A stretch of DNA of 64,000 bases, taken from NCBI GenBank assembly GCA_034687125.1, contig JAQGBZ010000017.1:1-64000 (forward strand), read 5' to 3'. The notes under the pieces are model-generated. The model saw only the letters and a program-made list of their open reading frames with translations. It did not search any database and had not been told where the DNA came from. Of the stretch, positions 25,917 to 37,900 are shown piece by piece. How positions within the stretch are numbered: position 1 is the stretch's first letter; the number at the start of each line of letters is the position of its first letter. The stretch is from Neelides folsomi (lineage: Eukaryota; Arthropoda; Collembola; Neelipleona; Neelidae). The translations under genes and the position numbers were made by a program.

Positions 25917-27019
25917 ATGAACACTGTAAGCTCTCTTTAATTCTATCTTTATATTCTTTTATGTTCGTAGTTTGGAAAATCCGGTTAGGGAGATTTTAAT
26001 TTATTAATTTTTCATTTTAGGCTATCAAACTTATCGTTGCTTTTGGTCTCATTGGAGCTGCCTTGGGAGGAATCCCGGGTTATGGACATGGAGGATACGC
26101 AGTCGATTATTACGTGAGAATTTAAATGGCTTTTAAATTCCTTAACTTCACTTTGCACTTACGATTCTACTACTAAATTCATTAATTTAAATTCATTTCA
26201 TATATGGTATACCTAAAAGTATATTTTATTATTATTTAGGCTCATCCTCGCTACCAATATTCTTATGGGGTAAGAAACATTATTTATTTCATTTTGAATT
26301 TAAGGCATCTTTATTTGTAAGTGTTAAATATGAGTTTTAATTCTAAAGGTGAATGATCATTATACTGGAGATGTGAAGTCTGCTACTGAAACAAGAGACG
26401 GTGGAGTTACTAAAGGGTCTTATTCCCTTGTTCAACCAGATGGTATTGTCAGAACTGTTAATTACATCGCCGATCCCATCAAGGGATTTCAGGTGACTTA
26501 AAAATTTATTAATAAGAATTCTTTATAATACATAGATGGCATTTGCATCTCCTTAATTCTCTTCACTTAACATTGAACTATATTTTATTATATTATGTAC
26601 ATTAAGAATTAAACTCACTTTTAATGGAATAATGAACCAGAAAGTTTAATAGCTGTCCTAAAATGCTAATCGGAGGGAGTTTGAGAATGAATGGAGTTTA
26701 GGGAATGTTTTTTATTCGTTTGAGCCTTGACTTTGTCACGGCTCAAAGACATGCCGGAGCGAATGCCCCACTTTCCCAATACTCCAATATTATGCTTAAC
26801 ATACAATTGAGAGTCCAAAGTGTATTATTTCCTTTAATTACTTTTTATGTATCACTGTAGTATTCCTTCTTTAACTCCCTTATGCAATTATTCATTACTT
26901 GTCAAATTAAGCTTTGAATTTTGTTACAGGCAACGGTTCACAACTCTGCCCCAGCAGTGGTGAAGAAAGCCGTAGTGGCGCCCGTTCATGGATACGGCCA
27001 CCACGGCTACGGCTACTAA
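25917..27019 (+). CDS. Cuticle protein, RR-2 chitin-binding type (1)
   Basis: Secreted structural protein of the exoskeleton. Exons: 25917-25925, 26021-26113, 26240-26269, 26349-26492, 26930-27019; 121 aa. The first exon codes only MNT and the signal peptide is completed in exon 2 ([16 protein letters not shown]), a split typical of arthropod cuticle genes. The Rebers-Riddiford domain reads [20 protein letters not shown], then [18 protein letters not shown] and [14 protein letters not shown], matching the G-x7-DG-x-Y-type RR-2 consensus that binds chitin. Exon 3 is only 30 nt and the intron after YSYG interrupts the domain. The C terminus is a short His/Gly/Tyr-rich tail ([10 protein letters not shown]). 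Related to the cuticle genes at 29.7 and 39.7 kb. Confidence 0.9.
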
Positions 27020-27949
27020 ATTCAATTTCAACTCTAATTTGACTGTTTCTACAATCGATCACATGAGCTTTTCTTTCTGGTTCTCGTCCACGTTTGTCCT
27101 CTTCGTCCTGGCCCTTTACCTCCTCTATTATCTTTACGTTTGTCTAGCCTTTAGTTTCCCCTTTAATTTTATTTTCATCTTGACTCTTTAAAAACCCTCT
27201 CTCTTTAATTTAAGCTTAATCAATAATGAATTTTAAATGAATGTCTTTGATCGATTATTGCTTTTTTCATGTTTCCTCTTAATTTCTGTCTTTTCTTTTA
27301 TTACTAAAGCTGCTATTTGATTGATTGTTTAACTTTGCCTTTTTTTCCTATCATCCTCGCTTTATTAGACTTTCTTCAGCTTCTGGACAGCATTTTTTCT
27401 ATAGTTGAAACCATTTATTTATTATAAAAAATTCAAAGGGATTTCCTCCTTACCTCTCTTCTATTCATAATATATGTAATATGTATCTACGTATAGTTAT
27501 TGTATTACATATTTAATGTAATATGATACCTACCTATTCATTTTTACTCATTCATAATCTTTCGAAATCATTTTTACCTGTGATACTTTACCTCTTCTTC
27601 TACAAACATCAACAATTATGATACAGACCAAAGATAGGTACATACAAAGTTTATTTTTTTATTCATATTTCTGATCTATTGAAACTCTGTAATTTTTAGA
27701 TTTAACATATTTAAGTGCGTAGATAATTGTGCAAACATGATGATTGTGAATCACAGATTTATAATAAATGTATAAATAAATAGATAAAATAAACGATACA
27801 TATTTTGATACATACAATATTTACATAATATATGAATATTTTCATACAAACTTGTAAGAGCATAAACATGTTTAATATGTATGTATAGTATAATCACAAT
27901 CACTGAACTATATATCTTTGTTCAATTGCAATTCATAATATATTGTAGA
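27020..27949. other. Intergenic, 3' of cuticle gene 1
   Basis: Pyrimidine-rich 3' UTR sequence, then very AT-rich DNA with several AATAAA-like motifs. No gene seen on either strand. Confidence 0.6.
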
Positions 27950-28647
27950 TTAATCAATTAGCACAATCCCTTCAAAGCGACGCGAGCGTTCTTCCCACTC
28001 ACTTACTAATATTCCTTCATGGCTTTTCCTAATCGGAAACTCTAGGTGAGGAGCGAGTTCCACGAAACCAGATTCCGCTTGATGGAATCTCTCAATTTGA
28101 AATATTTAGTTTATTAACACATACTACTGATGATTTATTCAATTATTTTAAATATCTTTCTACTTATACATTAAATATTTATGAAATATTAAATTAATAA
28201 ATTGTAATTGTCATTACCAAAATAAAATTGGTTGCATTTCTTCTTTCGAATAGAAGTCTGTAATGAGAAGTTTCGGGAAGCAAATATTTACGAGCCATTC
28301 CCGAAAACCCGTATGTGTAATCATTTGCAATGGCTTCATTATCCATCCAATTCCAAAATTTCTCCAAAAACCTTAATTATGGTATATATTTAAATCATTA
28401 GTTTGATTTGCTAATCAAATCAAAATATCTGACAATTAGTTGAATCTGTTTGATCAATTAACGAATGTGATCTTTATTTTATTGGTCATTTAAAATTAAA
28501 ATATACTTGAATATAATACATATTTAAATAATAATATAAAATATTTACCTGTAATTGCTCCAGGAAGGAGTTTTATTGGCAAAGTGATGGAGTTTAGGGC
28601 GAAAATCCCCAACAACATATTCTTTCTTTTCTTCTACGCGGATTATG
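27950..28647 (-). CDS. Unrecognised three-exon gene, 5' end missing
   Basis: Three minus-strand blocks splice cleanly: 28647-28549, 28371-28218, 28090-27950 (stop TAA at 27952-27950). Each boundary has AG/GT signals and the joined frame is open for 129 codons. It reads IIRVEEKKEYVVGDFRPKLH, then SNYRFLEKFWNWMDNEAIAN, YGFSGMARKYLLPETSHYRL, and RFHQAESGFVELAPHLEFPI near the C terminus. The first exon probably begins at a pyrimidine-rich acceptor (TTCCTTTTCCAAAG), since an in-frame TAA lies just upstream and no ATG is in frame; the true start exon was not found. A strong GTAAGT within the last exon could end it earlier. FWNWM faintly recalls the start of the polycystin extracellular domain, but I do not claim that. 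It may be a small gene or a decaying fragment. Confidence 0.45.
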
Positions 28648-29652
28648 CTTTGGAAAAGGAATTATTTTCTGCACTCGGGATAACTTGAGTGATATAGACA
28701 TTTATATAATAGAACTAATGAAACTACTGATGATAAACTATTTTTTGAATAATAATTAGCTTATCAAACGATTAAATTAAGTTAAGCATGATGAAAATAT
28801 TTGTGTAATATAGGTAGCATATGTCCCTGGATTTATTCCTACACGTTTCTTCAATTAAAGAGCGAAAGTGCACAGGTATGTATTTAATTAAAAGAGGAAT
28901 AAGCATATCCCTTTTATAATTCTTTCACCATGAAAAAAACATAAATCTCAAGTTTGCCAGTTGTGTAAAATTGGAGGCTAAAGTTAATTAGGGAATCTAA
29001 ACAAGGGCCAAGTGAAGCAGAAATAAACCGAAGCACTACGCCCATAAGACTCATAGCGTTCGGCTCAAATTCAATTTGGTCTGATCTGCTGACCTTCGGA
29101 GTTCGGGAGAGTTAGCATTCAGTGGAACAGAAAGTTTCTCTAGGGCAAGGCGTCCTCATTTGTACTTCACTACGGAAGCGAAGAAATCAATCACGGCACA
29201 CACATGCACATGGATTGATTCAATATTTGGGGTTGGTCCTTGTTGGTACGAATGGGAGAGATGATCTTGCAAAACCCACACCGCGACACTTCCAATTTAT
29301 ATCAACTTCTTGCCATCTTAACACTGCCCTACCTCTCTCCATGTTGACAAAGGAATGCACGAGTCTTTTGTCAACGGATCTTACGCAAGAGAATATATTT
29401 ATGCTCTCAATATGCCTATATCACTCACCTGCGAATGATGGTGATTAATAAATGGAACAAATGAGAGTAATAAATGAAAGATTATGTTTATGAGCTATTG
29501 GGGGGATTGACGCTTCCCTTCGTCACTTTCTGTCATTTTCCTTTGGGAGAGGTCCTGAAGTTGGTAGGAGGAATTTCTAAGGGACGGGATGAATAACAAA
29601 GGAGGCGTTCGTACCAAGATCTGATGGCCGCCTTTTACTCAGACTCCCAACA
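28648..29652. other. Intergenic upstream of cuticle gene 2
   Basis: No gene recognised. It should contain the missing 5' end of the minus-strand gene and the promoter of cuticle gene 2. A 108-codon plus-strand ORF at 29122-29448 has no recognisable motif. Confidence 0.45.
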
Positions 29653-29659
29653 TATAAAG
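29653..29659 (+). promoter_or_regulatory. TATA box of cuticle gene 2
   Basis: TATAAAG, 59 bp upstream of the ATG at 29712. The expected start near 29683 leaves a 5' UTR of about 30 nt. Confidence 0.65.
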
Positions 29660-29711
29660 GAGTGACCCAAGAGATTAGCTCATTAGCATTCACATCACTC
29701 ATTTGGGAAAC

Positions 29712-31022
29712 ATGCAGATTCAGGTACGGAAGGACCCGCAAGGCCCAGCTTTAAATCCATTTCCAGGTCGTTTTCCTCGCCCTCGTCGGCGCCGCCCTCG
29801 CCGCTCCACCCGTCTATCATGCCGATTACTTTGTATGGAATTTTATGAATTATTCCCATTATTCCATGTACGAGTCTTGTATTTTAAAAGATTTAGAAAT
29901 ATTTAATGGTTTTTGGATATTCTCCAGGCACATCCTAAATACTCTTATTCTTATGGAGTAAAAGATGCTTTAACCGGAGATCAAAAGTCAGCTATGGAGA
30001 CTCGGGATGGTGATGTAGTCAAAGGATCTTATTCGCTCGTTCAACCCGATGGAGTTCTAAGGACTGTTAACTACGGTACGTTCCAACCTTTTTATATTTG
30101 ATTTTAAGGTGAATTTTTATTTTTAAGGTACTTGTGTTTTCTTTTAATTGTTGGCCTAATTGCTCAACTGTTTGAGTTTCTTGGAATAAAAGTCCTTTTT
30201 TATTAATTTAATTACAGTGGCTACCCCTCTTGGAGGATTCCAGGTGCTCTAGTTATATTTTATTATCTTGTTAAATGAGGAAACCAGGGACGTGCTAACA
30301 AACAGTTTTAAAGGCTCAAGTCATCAACTCTGCCCCTGGCGTCCACGCCGTTGAGAAGAAGGTGGCTGCTGCTCCGATCGCGCCCATCGCCCACACACAC
30401 GGATACGGTGGACACATTGGTCATGGCGGATATGGCGCTCCAGTCGTTGCAAAGGTAAAAACCACCCAATAATTTTTTACCCAAATTCCTCATTAAATCC
30501 TTCCCCAACTTCTCACTTTCAGTTTCTTAAAAATGAGGTTAAAGGATGAGACAATAGTTCTTACTTATACAATTTCTCTTCCTAAAATGGGGCAAACATT
30601 TTCTAAGAATTACGAATTCTCACTTCCTATCTGTTTTTACTAAGGAACGTTAAGTGAATTTAAATGTTTCTCTTAAGGCCGTGGCTCCCGTCGCAGTCGC
30701 TTACTCAAAGTCCCTCAATGCTCATCATCACGGATACGGTGGACACGTTGGGCCCATAGCTCACGGATACGGCGGTGGATATGGCGGCTACGGAGCAATT
30801 GGACATGGTGCTTACGGTCATGGAGCCATTGGACACGGAGCTATTGGACACGGTGCTTATGGTCATGGAGCCATTGGAGGTTACGGAGCTGGAGCTTATG
30901 GATATGCTGGAGTTCCTGCTTACGGATATGGTGGATATGGCGGACATGTTGGACACGTTGGACATGCCGGACATGTGGGACATGTTGGACACGCTGGACT
31001 TCACCATGGTGGAATCTACTGA
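29712..31022 (+). CDS. Cuticle protein, RR-2 type with Gly/His/Tyr repeats (2)
   Basis: Secreted exoskeleton protein, 245 aa. Exons: 29712-29723, 29767-29832, 29928-30075, 30218-30243, 30314-30454, 30678-31022. The signal peptide is [16 protein letters not shown], split after MQIQ. The RR-2 core is [45 protein letters not shown]. After NY the usual T-A-D-P-x-N-G-F is replaced by VATPLGGF, encoded by a 26-nt microexon that starts in the middle of the domain. The C-terminal 115 residues are degenerate repeats of [11 protein letters not shown] type, then [10 protein letters not shown], likely a flexible self-associating region. Frame is kept through all joins. Chitin binding is inferred from the family. 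Confidence 0.9.
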
Positions 31023-31251
31023 ATAATAAAGGCTTGAGTTTCTCTAAACAATTTACTTTATTTAAAATGCATGGTCGGTGGGGACGCGGGAGGGAAAGTG
31101 AAGAAAGTGGCAACCGGCGGCGGCTGACTCACACCGTCGTCAATTAACTTGAATTAACACTCGTTTAACATCCCATTTGCATTCTTGACACGTTCAGTCG
31201 TTGTATGACTCCAGGCAGGAGAACGGGGTTAATGTTTCAAAAAGGAGAAGG

Positions 31252-31259
31252 TATAAAAA
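31252..31259 (+). promoter_or_regulatory. TATA box of Gly/Gln-rich gene
   Basis: TATAAAAA, 57 bp upstream of the ATG at 31309, the same spacing class as the cuticle genes nearby. A TCAGTCC motif lies just before the ATG. Confidence 0.65.
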
Positions 31260-31308
31260 CCCAGAACGAAACCTCCGGATCATTCAAGGAATTCCTCCTC
31301 AGTCCAAG

Positions 31309-32772
31309 ATGACGTCCAAGAAGGTACGGAACTTGACAACTACTTCAGCTTTGCTGGTGACTCAATTCTTTTCCCGGGTTAATTGTTACGTGTTGGATAT
31401 ATAGTTTGTGTCAGTGATCGTCCTCGCCACTTTCCTCGCCCTTGCACATCAGTCGGAGGCCAAGAGGGGGAGATCGGACGACGATGATGACGACGACGAC
31501 AATGACTCGCCCGATTCTCCGTCTTCGACCGCTTCCATTAGAATTCGTCCTCTTCGAGATCGACAACCAGTAAGTCTGCCATTTGTAAGAATTCAAAAGT
31601 TAAACAATTTTAAATTCAACACTGACAACTAAGTCAATCTGCTTTTGAATATTTTTATATTTAGTGAATCAAGTTTATTATTTTGTATGTAGGTACGTAG
31701 TATTCATCTAGCTAATTAAATGTGTTTAAATTGATTTAACTATGTAATATGTCATTAACATATTTAAATTCAATAATTTTTTAGAGCAGAAACCCATTGT
31801 TTCAAGGATTGTCGGATCCTGAAGGGAGCGCCCAAGGGATTTCTTCATCTGCTGTGAATCCTTACCAGAACCAACTCCTTCAACAGCAACTTTACAACAA
31901 TCCCTATGGGGGTCTTGGCGGAGGGCTTGGCGGAGGGCTTGGCGGACTCGGCGGAGGACTTGGAGGATTTCAAGGCGGACTCGGCGGTCTTGGAGGAATC
32001 GGCGGCCTTGGAGGACTCGGCGGTCTTGGCGGGTTTCAAGGTGGACTCGGCGGCGGACTTGGTGGGGATCTTCAGAGTCAACTTTATCTCCAACAGCAGC
32101 AAGGTCTGTATAGCGGGTTGGGAGGTTACAACCAACTTGGGCTGAGCCCTTACGCAGGGCTTAATGGGAACAATTACCTCGGTGGACGTGGACAATTTGG
32201 GAATCCATACCTCACTCAGGGACTTCTCAACCCTTACACGTCCTACTCGGCCCTCAACCCTTACGCAAGCTTCCCATTTTCCTCCCGATTCGGTCTCGGG
32301 TACGCCTCGAGGAATTCAAACAGAAATAATGGAAATTCCCAATCCTCTAATTCGGACGAGTGAGTGAAAATCGTGTTTTTGTGTCTTCCTCATTGTCTCT
32401 ACTAAATGTCTAAATGTTACAAAATGCAAATAACCCGTAACATAACATATACCATATATCTATTCATAATTTGTGAATGTCCTAATCGTCGTTGTCATTA
32501 ATAACTATATAAATGTGTGTGGATGCTAAAAAACCGTTGGAAGCTTCATTTGTTCATTGTCTCTGGCTTGATAATAATAACAATAATATTAGTGAGTTAA
32601 TTATGTGCGAGTTTTATCAACTACTGGTCGGATTCCGAATGTGTGAATTCCCAAGTGGGGTAATGAGGACGAGAGAGTTATTCAATCCGTCTGACTGTAT
32701 AGGAACCTTAGGAATCAACCACTACAACCGCACCAACAACAGCCGCTACATCAGGGAGGAGAGGTGAGTTGA
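31309..32772 (+). CDS. Gly-Leu-rich and Gln-rich secreted protein
   Basis: Probable structural secreted protein, not recognised as a named family. Exons: 31309-31323, 31405-31569, 31785-32359, 32712-32772; 271 aa. Exon 1 codes MTSKK and exon 2 completes a signal peptide (FVSVIVLATFLALAHQSEA). An Asp run (RSDDDDDDDDND) follows, then Gln-rich NPYQNQLLQQQLYNNPY and a long run of GGLGG and GGFQGGLGG units, then a Tyr/Asn/Leu-rich region. I place a fourth exon because exon 3 ends at a strong GA/GTGAGT donor and the acceptor CCTTAG at 32711 continues in frame with QPLQPHQQQPLHQGGEVS and a stop, with AATAAA 30 nt later (32802-32807). Without that splice the protein stops at 32363 with 252 aa. It lies among cuticle genes and has the same split-signal structure, so an extracellular matrix role is likely. 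Confidence 0.75.
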
Positions 32773-34635
32773 AGGATACAAATAATACCAGAAACATTGT
32801 GAATAAAAACGCCATGTATTTTTACCTTTTTTAACTTCTTGTGTCATTGCCACGTGAGGTGAATAAGAAAAGTCTCCTGGATGGTCATATTTATACAATT
32901 ACAATTTAATATTAAAAATACATAATGCATTACTGTAGTTAAACTCAGTATTATGCAGACTTTATTTTTACGTTTTTTTTATTTTGAGCAAGAGATTGGA
33001 TGGAGGTTTTGTATGAGGTAATGAGGGCTGACGCAAGGAGGAGAAGGAATGAAATCTGATTCACGCGGTCACGAGCAAATTGGAAGGGATATTTGTGTCC
33101 GAAAACTATCCCCCATTCTCCCCCTCTTCCGATATGGAGAGAGACAAAAGCAAAAGGAATTTAACCCCAATGGAATTCCCCTTCCGCCTCTCTCGGTCAA
33201 TTCCGAGAAGACCCCTTTCACCCTTTTTTAATTGCACCTCCATTTGCACACTTCGTGAATTGGCCATCGACTCCCCCGCTCGCCAATCGGAGTCTAAATA
33301 ACTAAATTAACACTTAGCTATAAAGAAACCAAAACTACTGCTATGAACTACTGCTATGAACCTCTAAAGACTCCAACTGGCGACGGTCAGACTCAAATTT
33401 GCTTCTTTTCTTATCTCAAATTCTCAACTCAACTTCTCAATTCCTTATTTTATTCAGTTCATTTGCCTCTCTCTTTGTTTTATACATAAATAAATGAGAG
33501 AATTTAAGATTTAGAACGGCTTGAGTCTCTTTTGTGAATTTAAGATATAAAAACATTACATTATGTAAAATTATAAACTTTCGAGACTTTTATTTTAAAT
33601 TTTTATTACTCAAAGTTATAATGTATCACTCACTGATACTTAACTTGTGCAAGTATGAGGAAATTGAATTGTATACATAAATAAGTTTATAACACACATG
33701 AATACTCGTATTTCATTTTTCTTAAACGATTTCTCTCTGAAAATAATAATTCAATTATAGTCTTTTTTTAATTTAACAGATTTGAAGGGACGATGAAGTA
33801 AGAATCCAATTGTTGCCCTTTCATTTTTTAATACATAAGAAATGATGTCATATTTGAGTTAAGAAGAAAATGACAAAACATTTGGTTCGTTAAAATGATT
33901 AAAAACTGGCTCGATTCTTATTATAAATAATGTGAAGGCTTCATAAATTGATTATGTAAACATTTAGCAGGGGTTTTGAGCAAATAAAGAGCCAATTTAA
34001 GGATTATGTTGGTAATGAGAATTGTCATTTGGGCCCCATGTGTCACTTTGGATTTAGCTGTAGTGTGAGCTCATGGTTAAGAACTTTAATTTGCGGCTTC
34101 TAGGAACTTTCATGTAATAAAATGAGAATGTATATAAGCTAACAAGGCCTTTTGCCCGAGGATGAATGCCTTTGCTCATTCCCTGTTTGGGGTAATAAAG
34201 TGAGTAATGATAGAGGGACGAATTCATTGCACCACGAGAATAAAAGTAATTAACGGTTTGGATTTCTTCAGTCTCTTTCCTTTGTCTCCATCTTCGTCCA
34301 ATTCACATGGGCTGATTATGGAATTGGACGATGGCTCCTTATTTATGCCAATTGTTCAAAGGAAACTCACTCTCATTAATAAATTCTACATCTAGACGAA
34401 CATGTGCCAAAACTTAAAATAATACTCATTAAAATAACATATTTCCCTTTAAGGTTCTTTACCTTCGTTGCGTTAAGATTGAGATATAATGAGAGGAACG
34501 TTAATTGCAGACTGCACCGGGGTCAAAGTTCCCCTCACCCATCATTAGAGACGATGATAAGAGATGAGGGGAAGGGAGGGCAGTCCAGTCCAAAGGTTTC
34601 GCGAATGCGCAGAATGACTTTTGGACTCAACGTGT

Positions 34636-34716
34636 GGACAGTGGACTCCCCCAGTCTCCGTTAGGCCCAATATGAGTTCCGTTATATATAATAATCCGTT
34701 AGGACAGTGGACTCCC
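34636..34716. repeat. Short direct duplication
   Basis: GGACAGTGGACTCCC occurs at 34636-34650 and 34702-34716, and CCGTTAGG is repeated near 34659 and 34696, so a short segment was duplicated locally. Confidence 0.7.
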
Positions 34717-34817
34717 TCATAAATTCAAATTTGGCGGTCAGGTTTCCTTGTCATATCCGTATAGTTATGAGTAGATAGAAGTGAAAGGAGAAGTTGATTA
34801 ATGTTTTATCAATTATA

Positions 34818-34957
34818 AAATATCTAACAGTGGTTATAAAGTAAATATAACCGAGATTATATCTATTTATTATACGGTTCCATTGAAATTTGTTTTAGGA
34901 AAGATCTTTATTAAGAAAAATATCTAACAGTGGTTATTAAGAAAATTAAACCGAGTT
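34818..34957. repeat. Diverged direct repeat, 100-bp spacing
   Basis: About 38 bp beginning AATATCTAACAGTGGTTAT and ending AACCGAG appears near 34818-34855 and again near 34918-34955 with a few changes. The units are about 100 bp apart. Confidence 0.7.
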
Positions 34958-37900
34958 TAGAACTTCATATCCCTTCCAAAATTCAACATGGTTAGTTGAC
35001 ATTACCTAAAAGTGAATTGTAAGGACTTCCATCACCAAAGTCAACTAACATTGAAATAAATTCATTACATTCCATTCATTAATTTTATATTTTATACATA
35101 ATAAAAATGTAGAAATTTGGAATAGGAAGTTTAAAAACCTTGTTTTAGATACATGGAATCAAATGTCTCTGACCCAAGGTTTGGGTCCAGTCCACGTGTG
35201 AGGTTGCTTATCGAGTCTACTTGGACTCCCTTTCCCTCCCCAATGTTTTGTCCTCCCCTCGTCCCATCAACCTCTCTATTACTCAAAGACCGAAAAAAGA
35301 TCGTAAAGCCATATATCATCATAGTTTGATATTATTACGTCAACAGCATATTACACATTGCTTCTATGAGGGATGATGAATGGCCAAATGACGAGTAGAT
35401 AACTTTTCAAAGGCCCAATTGTAAAGACGTTGCGCGAACTGAACGTGTGAGCATTTTTCAAGAGTGTGACATTCCATGCACGCAAGGAAGTTTAAAGTTA
35501 ACCTTTGATTTATTGGCAATTTTTGAAACCACTCGCTTACCAAAACCGTTAGAGATCAGATTCCCAACCGTCCACTTATTACTTTATTGACTGTTGAGAG
35601 AAGAAATTGGGATTTTTCAATTATCAGAGGCCTGCAATTTGATGGCTCGTGACTCTCTCTCAAGGATGAAATGAAAAGTGAGGCAGATTAGTGAAAAAAT
35701 GAACGTAAAACTATAGAGGATCGCAATTCCTTAGGGAGGAGACAAAGAGACGATGAGAGTAATTAGACTCAAAGTCAAGACTCGAATAATCGTCGTGCGG
35801 TGGCTCAAAAAGAGATAAAAACATAATACTTTAAAGTACAATGAGTCAAAATTACGCATTGTTATTAAACCTGAAGTTAAACAATTTTAATTTTTCTCAA
35901 TTATCCATTACTCACCCTCTGTATCTTTATGATTATAAAATTCCTCTATCGTAGGTGTGCCTATTTAGGTATACCCAATTCTTGGATAAACACCTCAAAG
36001 AGAATTATTTTTTTCTGATTCCTTTCGAATGTTAAGTTGAAAAATATAAAGTTTACTTTTTATCAGTCGTGAACAATTGATATTTAGAGGCTCCGTTTTT
36101 ATTTCATTCATTATTCCCATACACGGCATGGGAATTTGGTTCACGGTAGAGTAAACAGAAAAGAAAGGGCAAAACAAAGAAAAGGGATGAATGGGAAAGA
36201 TTAAAAGTTCCTATTAAAAACTCCTTTTAACTACAATGTCCAATGCCCTCATCGAAGGTTTACAGAGGTCTGAAGGAGAATTTCAATTGCACAAATAGTA
36301 AATAAAAAGTGAGTAAAATACGAAATGCGAAATTCCTCTTGTCGAGTGGTTCAATAATTTTGAGTGAGAGATTTGATCGGGTTTAGTTAATTCTTCATAA
36401 AGTTCTTTAGATCCAAATTCACGAAAATCATGAATTGGTGGGGGAAAGAGGAGCAAGGTCTGCACGAGTTGTAAGCTAAATTTGTTTTCAGGGGGAAATA
36501 GACTCTTTTTCATTTGGCCCACTTCCCAATTTATTACTCTAAATTATGCAACGAGAGATGAAGGAAGTTCTTATGAATGCCTTTTTATGACTTGTTAGAG
36601 CTCCCTTATTACAATTTCCCCTACGGTCAGTCCGTAATTTGGGAAGTGTGGAGGTGGTGAGTAAAGAGGAATTTCAATTATTTCAAAAAAAGTTCTCATT
36701 AAAACCCTTGAAGAAACGATGATAGGAAAAACGAGGCTTACAAAAAGAACAATTACCTTTATAATAATTTTTTTCATTCAACCTTACGAGACATCTCAAG
36801 TCGGACTGTCAAAAATACGCATATTCGATTCCCATACAGATAATCCAATTTGCAAGTTATAAGAAGTAAAGGTGAATTTGAGAGATTAAAAGGTTCTTCA
36901 CAGCTTTCCCTTGTCGTCCCTTTGTAAAAATTCCTTCATGGAAAAAAAGCGATTAATAAGTCAAAGAAGATATTGAAAAAAAGAAACGGCTGATTGTGGT
37001 TCAGATATTCCCTTTTTTATTTAATTATCTTCAAATGCCTCCAATCGAATCTCTTTAAAAAGTCTCATAATAAAAAAAATCTCACGTATAGCATGTCACT
37101 TCTCTTTTTATTCCACACTTGTGTGAGTACAAGCCCAGCCAATTGTTCATGTTGAGGTAATGAAGGAATTTTTCCTCTATAAATTCATGCATTTTATATT
37201 TTATGCGTGTAAGAGGGAATTAAGTCAATGTATGCTAATACTTTCTCACCTGCATGTTCCTTCCGTTATTAAAAGAGCTCATTGTGGTTCATTACGTCTT
37301 CCCTTCACTTTGGATTAAATGGATCGGGGGGAGTCTGAGAAGAACTTGTCTTGAACCAACACAGGGGTTAGTTGTAATGAGTAATGATGATCTCGCGGAA
37401 GCTTCTTATGTCATTCGTATGAGGATTGAGTGAGGGGTAATGAAGTCAATTCAGACAGGTGAACAAAGCGAGTTGCACCCCAATCACTCTCCACTTATTT
37501 ACAATCTTCCGAAACCCATTGAGGAAATAAGTCGTGGTTGGTCATATAAGGAAAAAATAAACACATTTGCTTAATACAACAAACACAAAGTTTAGCATTT
37601 ATTTTTAATGTGCAATAAAATCAAGATAAACTCACGATGCTTTTATAATTTTTAATAGATTCAATCCTAGAATGCGAAAGAAGAAGCTCTGTGGAAAAAG
37701 TGTAAGTATTTAATGACAATGAATGTCTTGATTCAATATTAAGAAATGAGATGAAATTCCTCGAGTCCAATAATTATTTACACTCCATTGTTTAGAAGAG
37801 CGAATCAGGTTAATTGGTTTAATCCGCTTCCTCTCCTTATAAGAACCACGATGGAATTAAATTCATAATTTCATATCAACTTTAATGAATGAAATTCCTT

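Noticed and set aside
28218-28618. Alternative minus-strand protein starting at an ATG at 28618 with a hydrophobic leader
   Set aside because: It uses a different frame across the same first two exons and ends at a stop in or just after the second; the other frame joins all three exons and reads longer.
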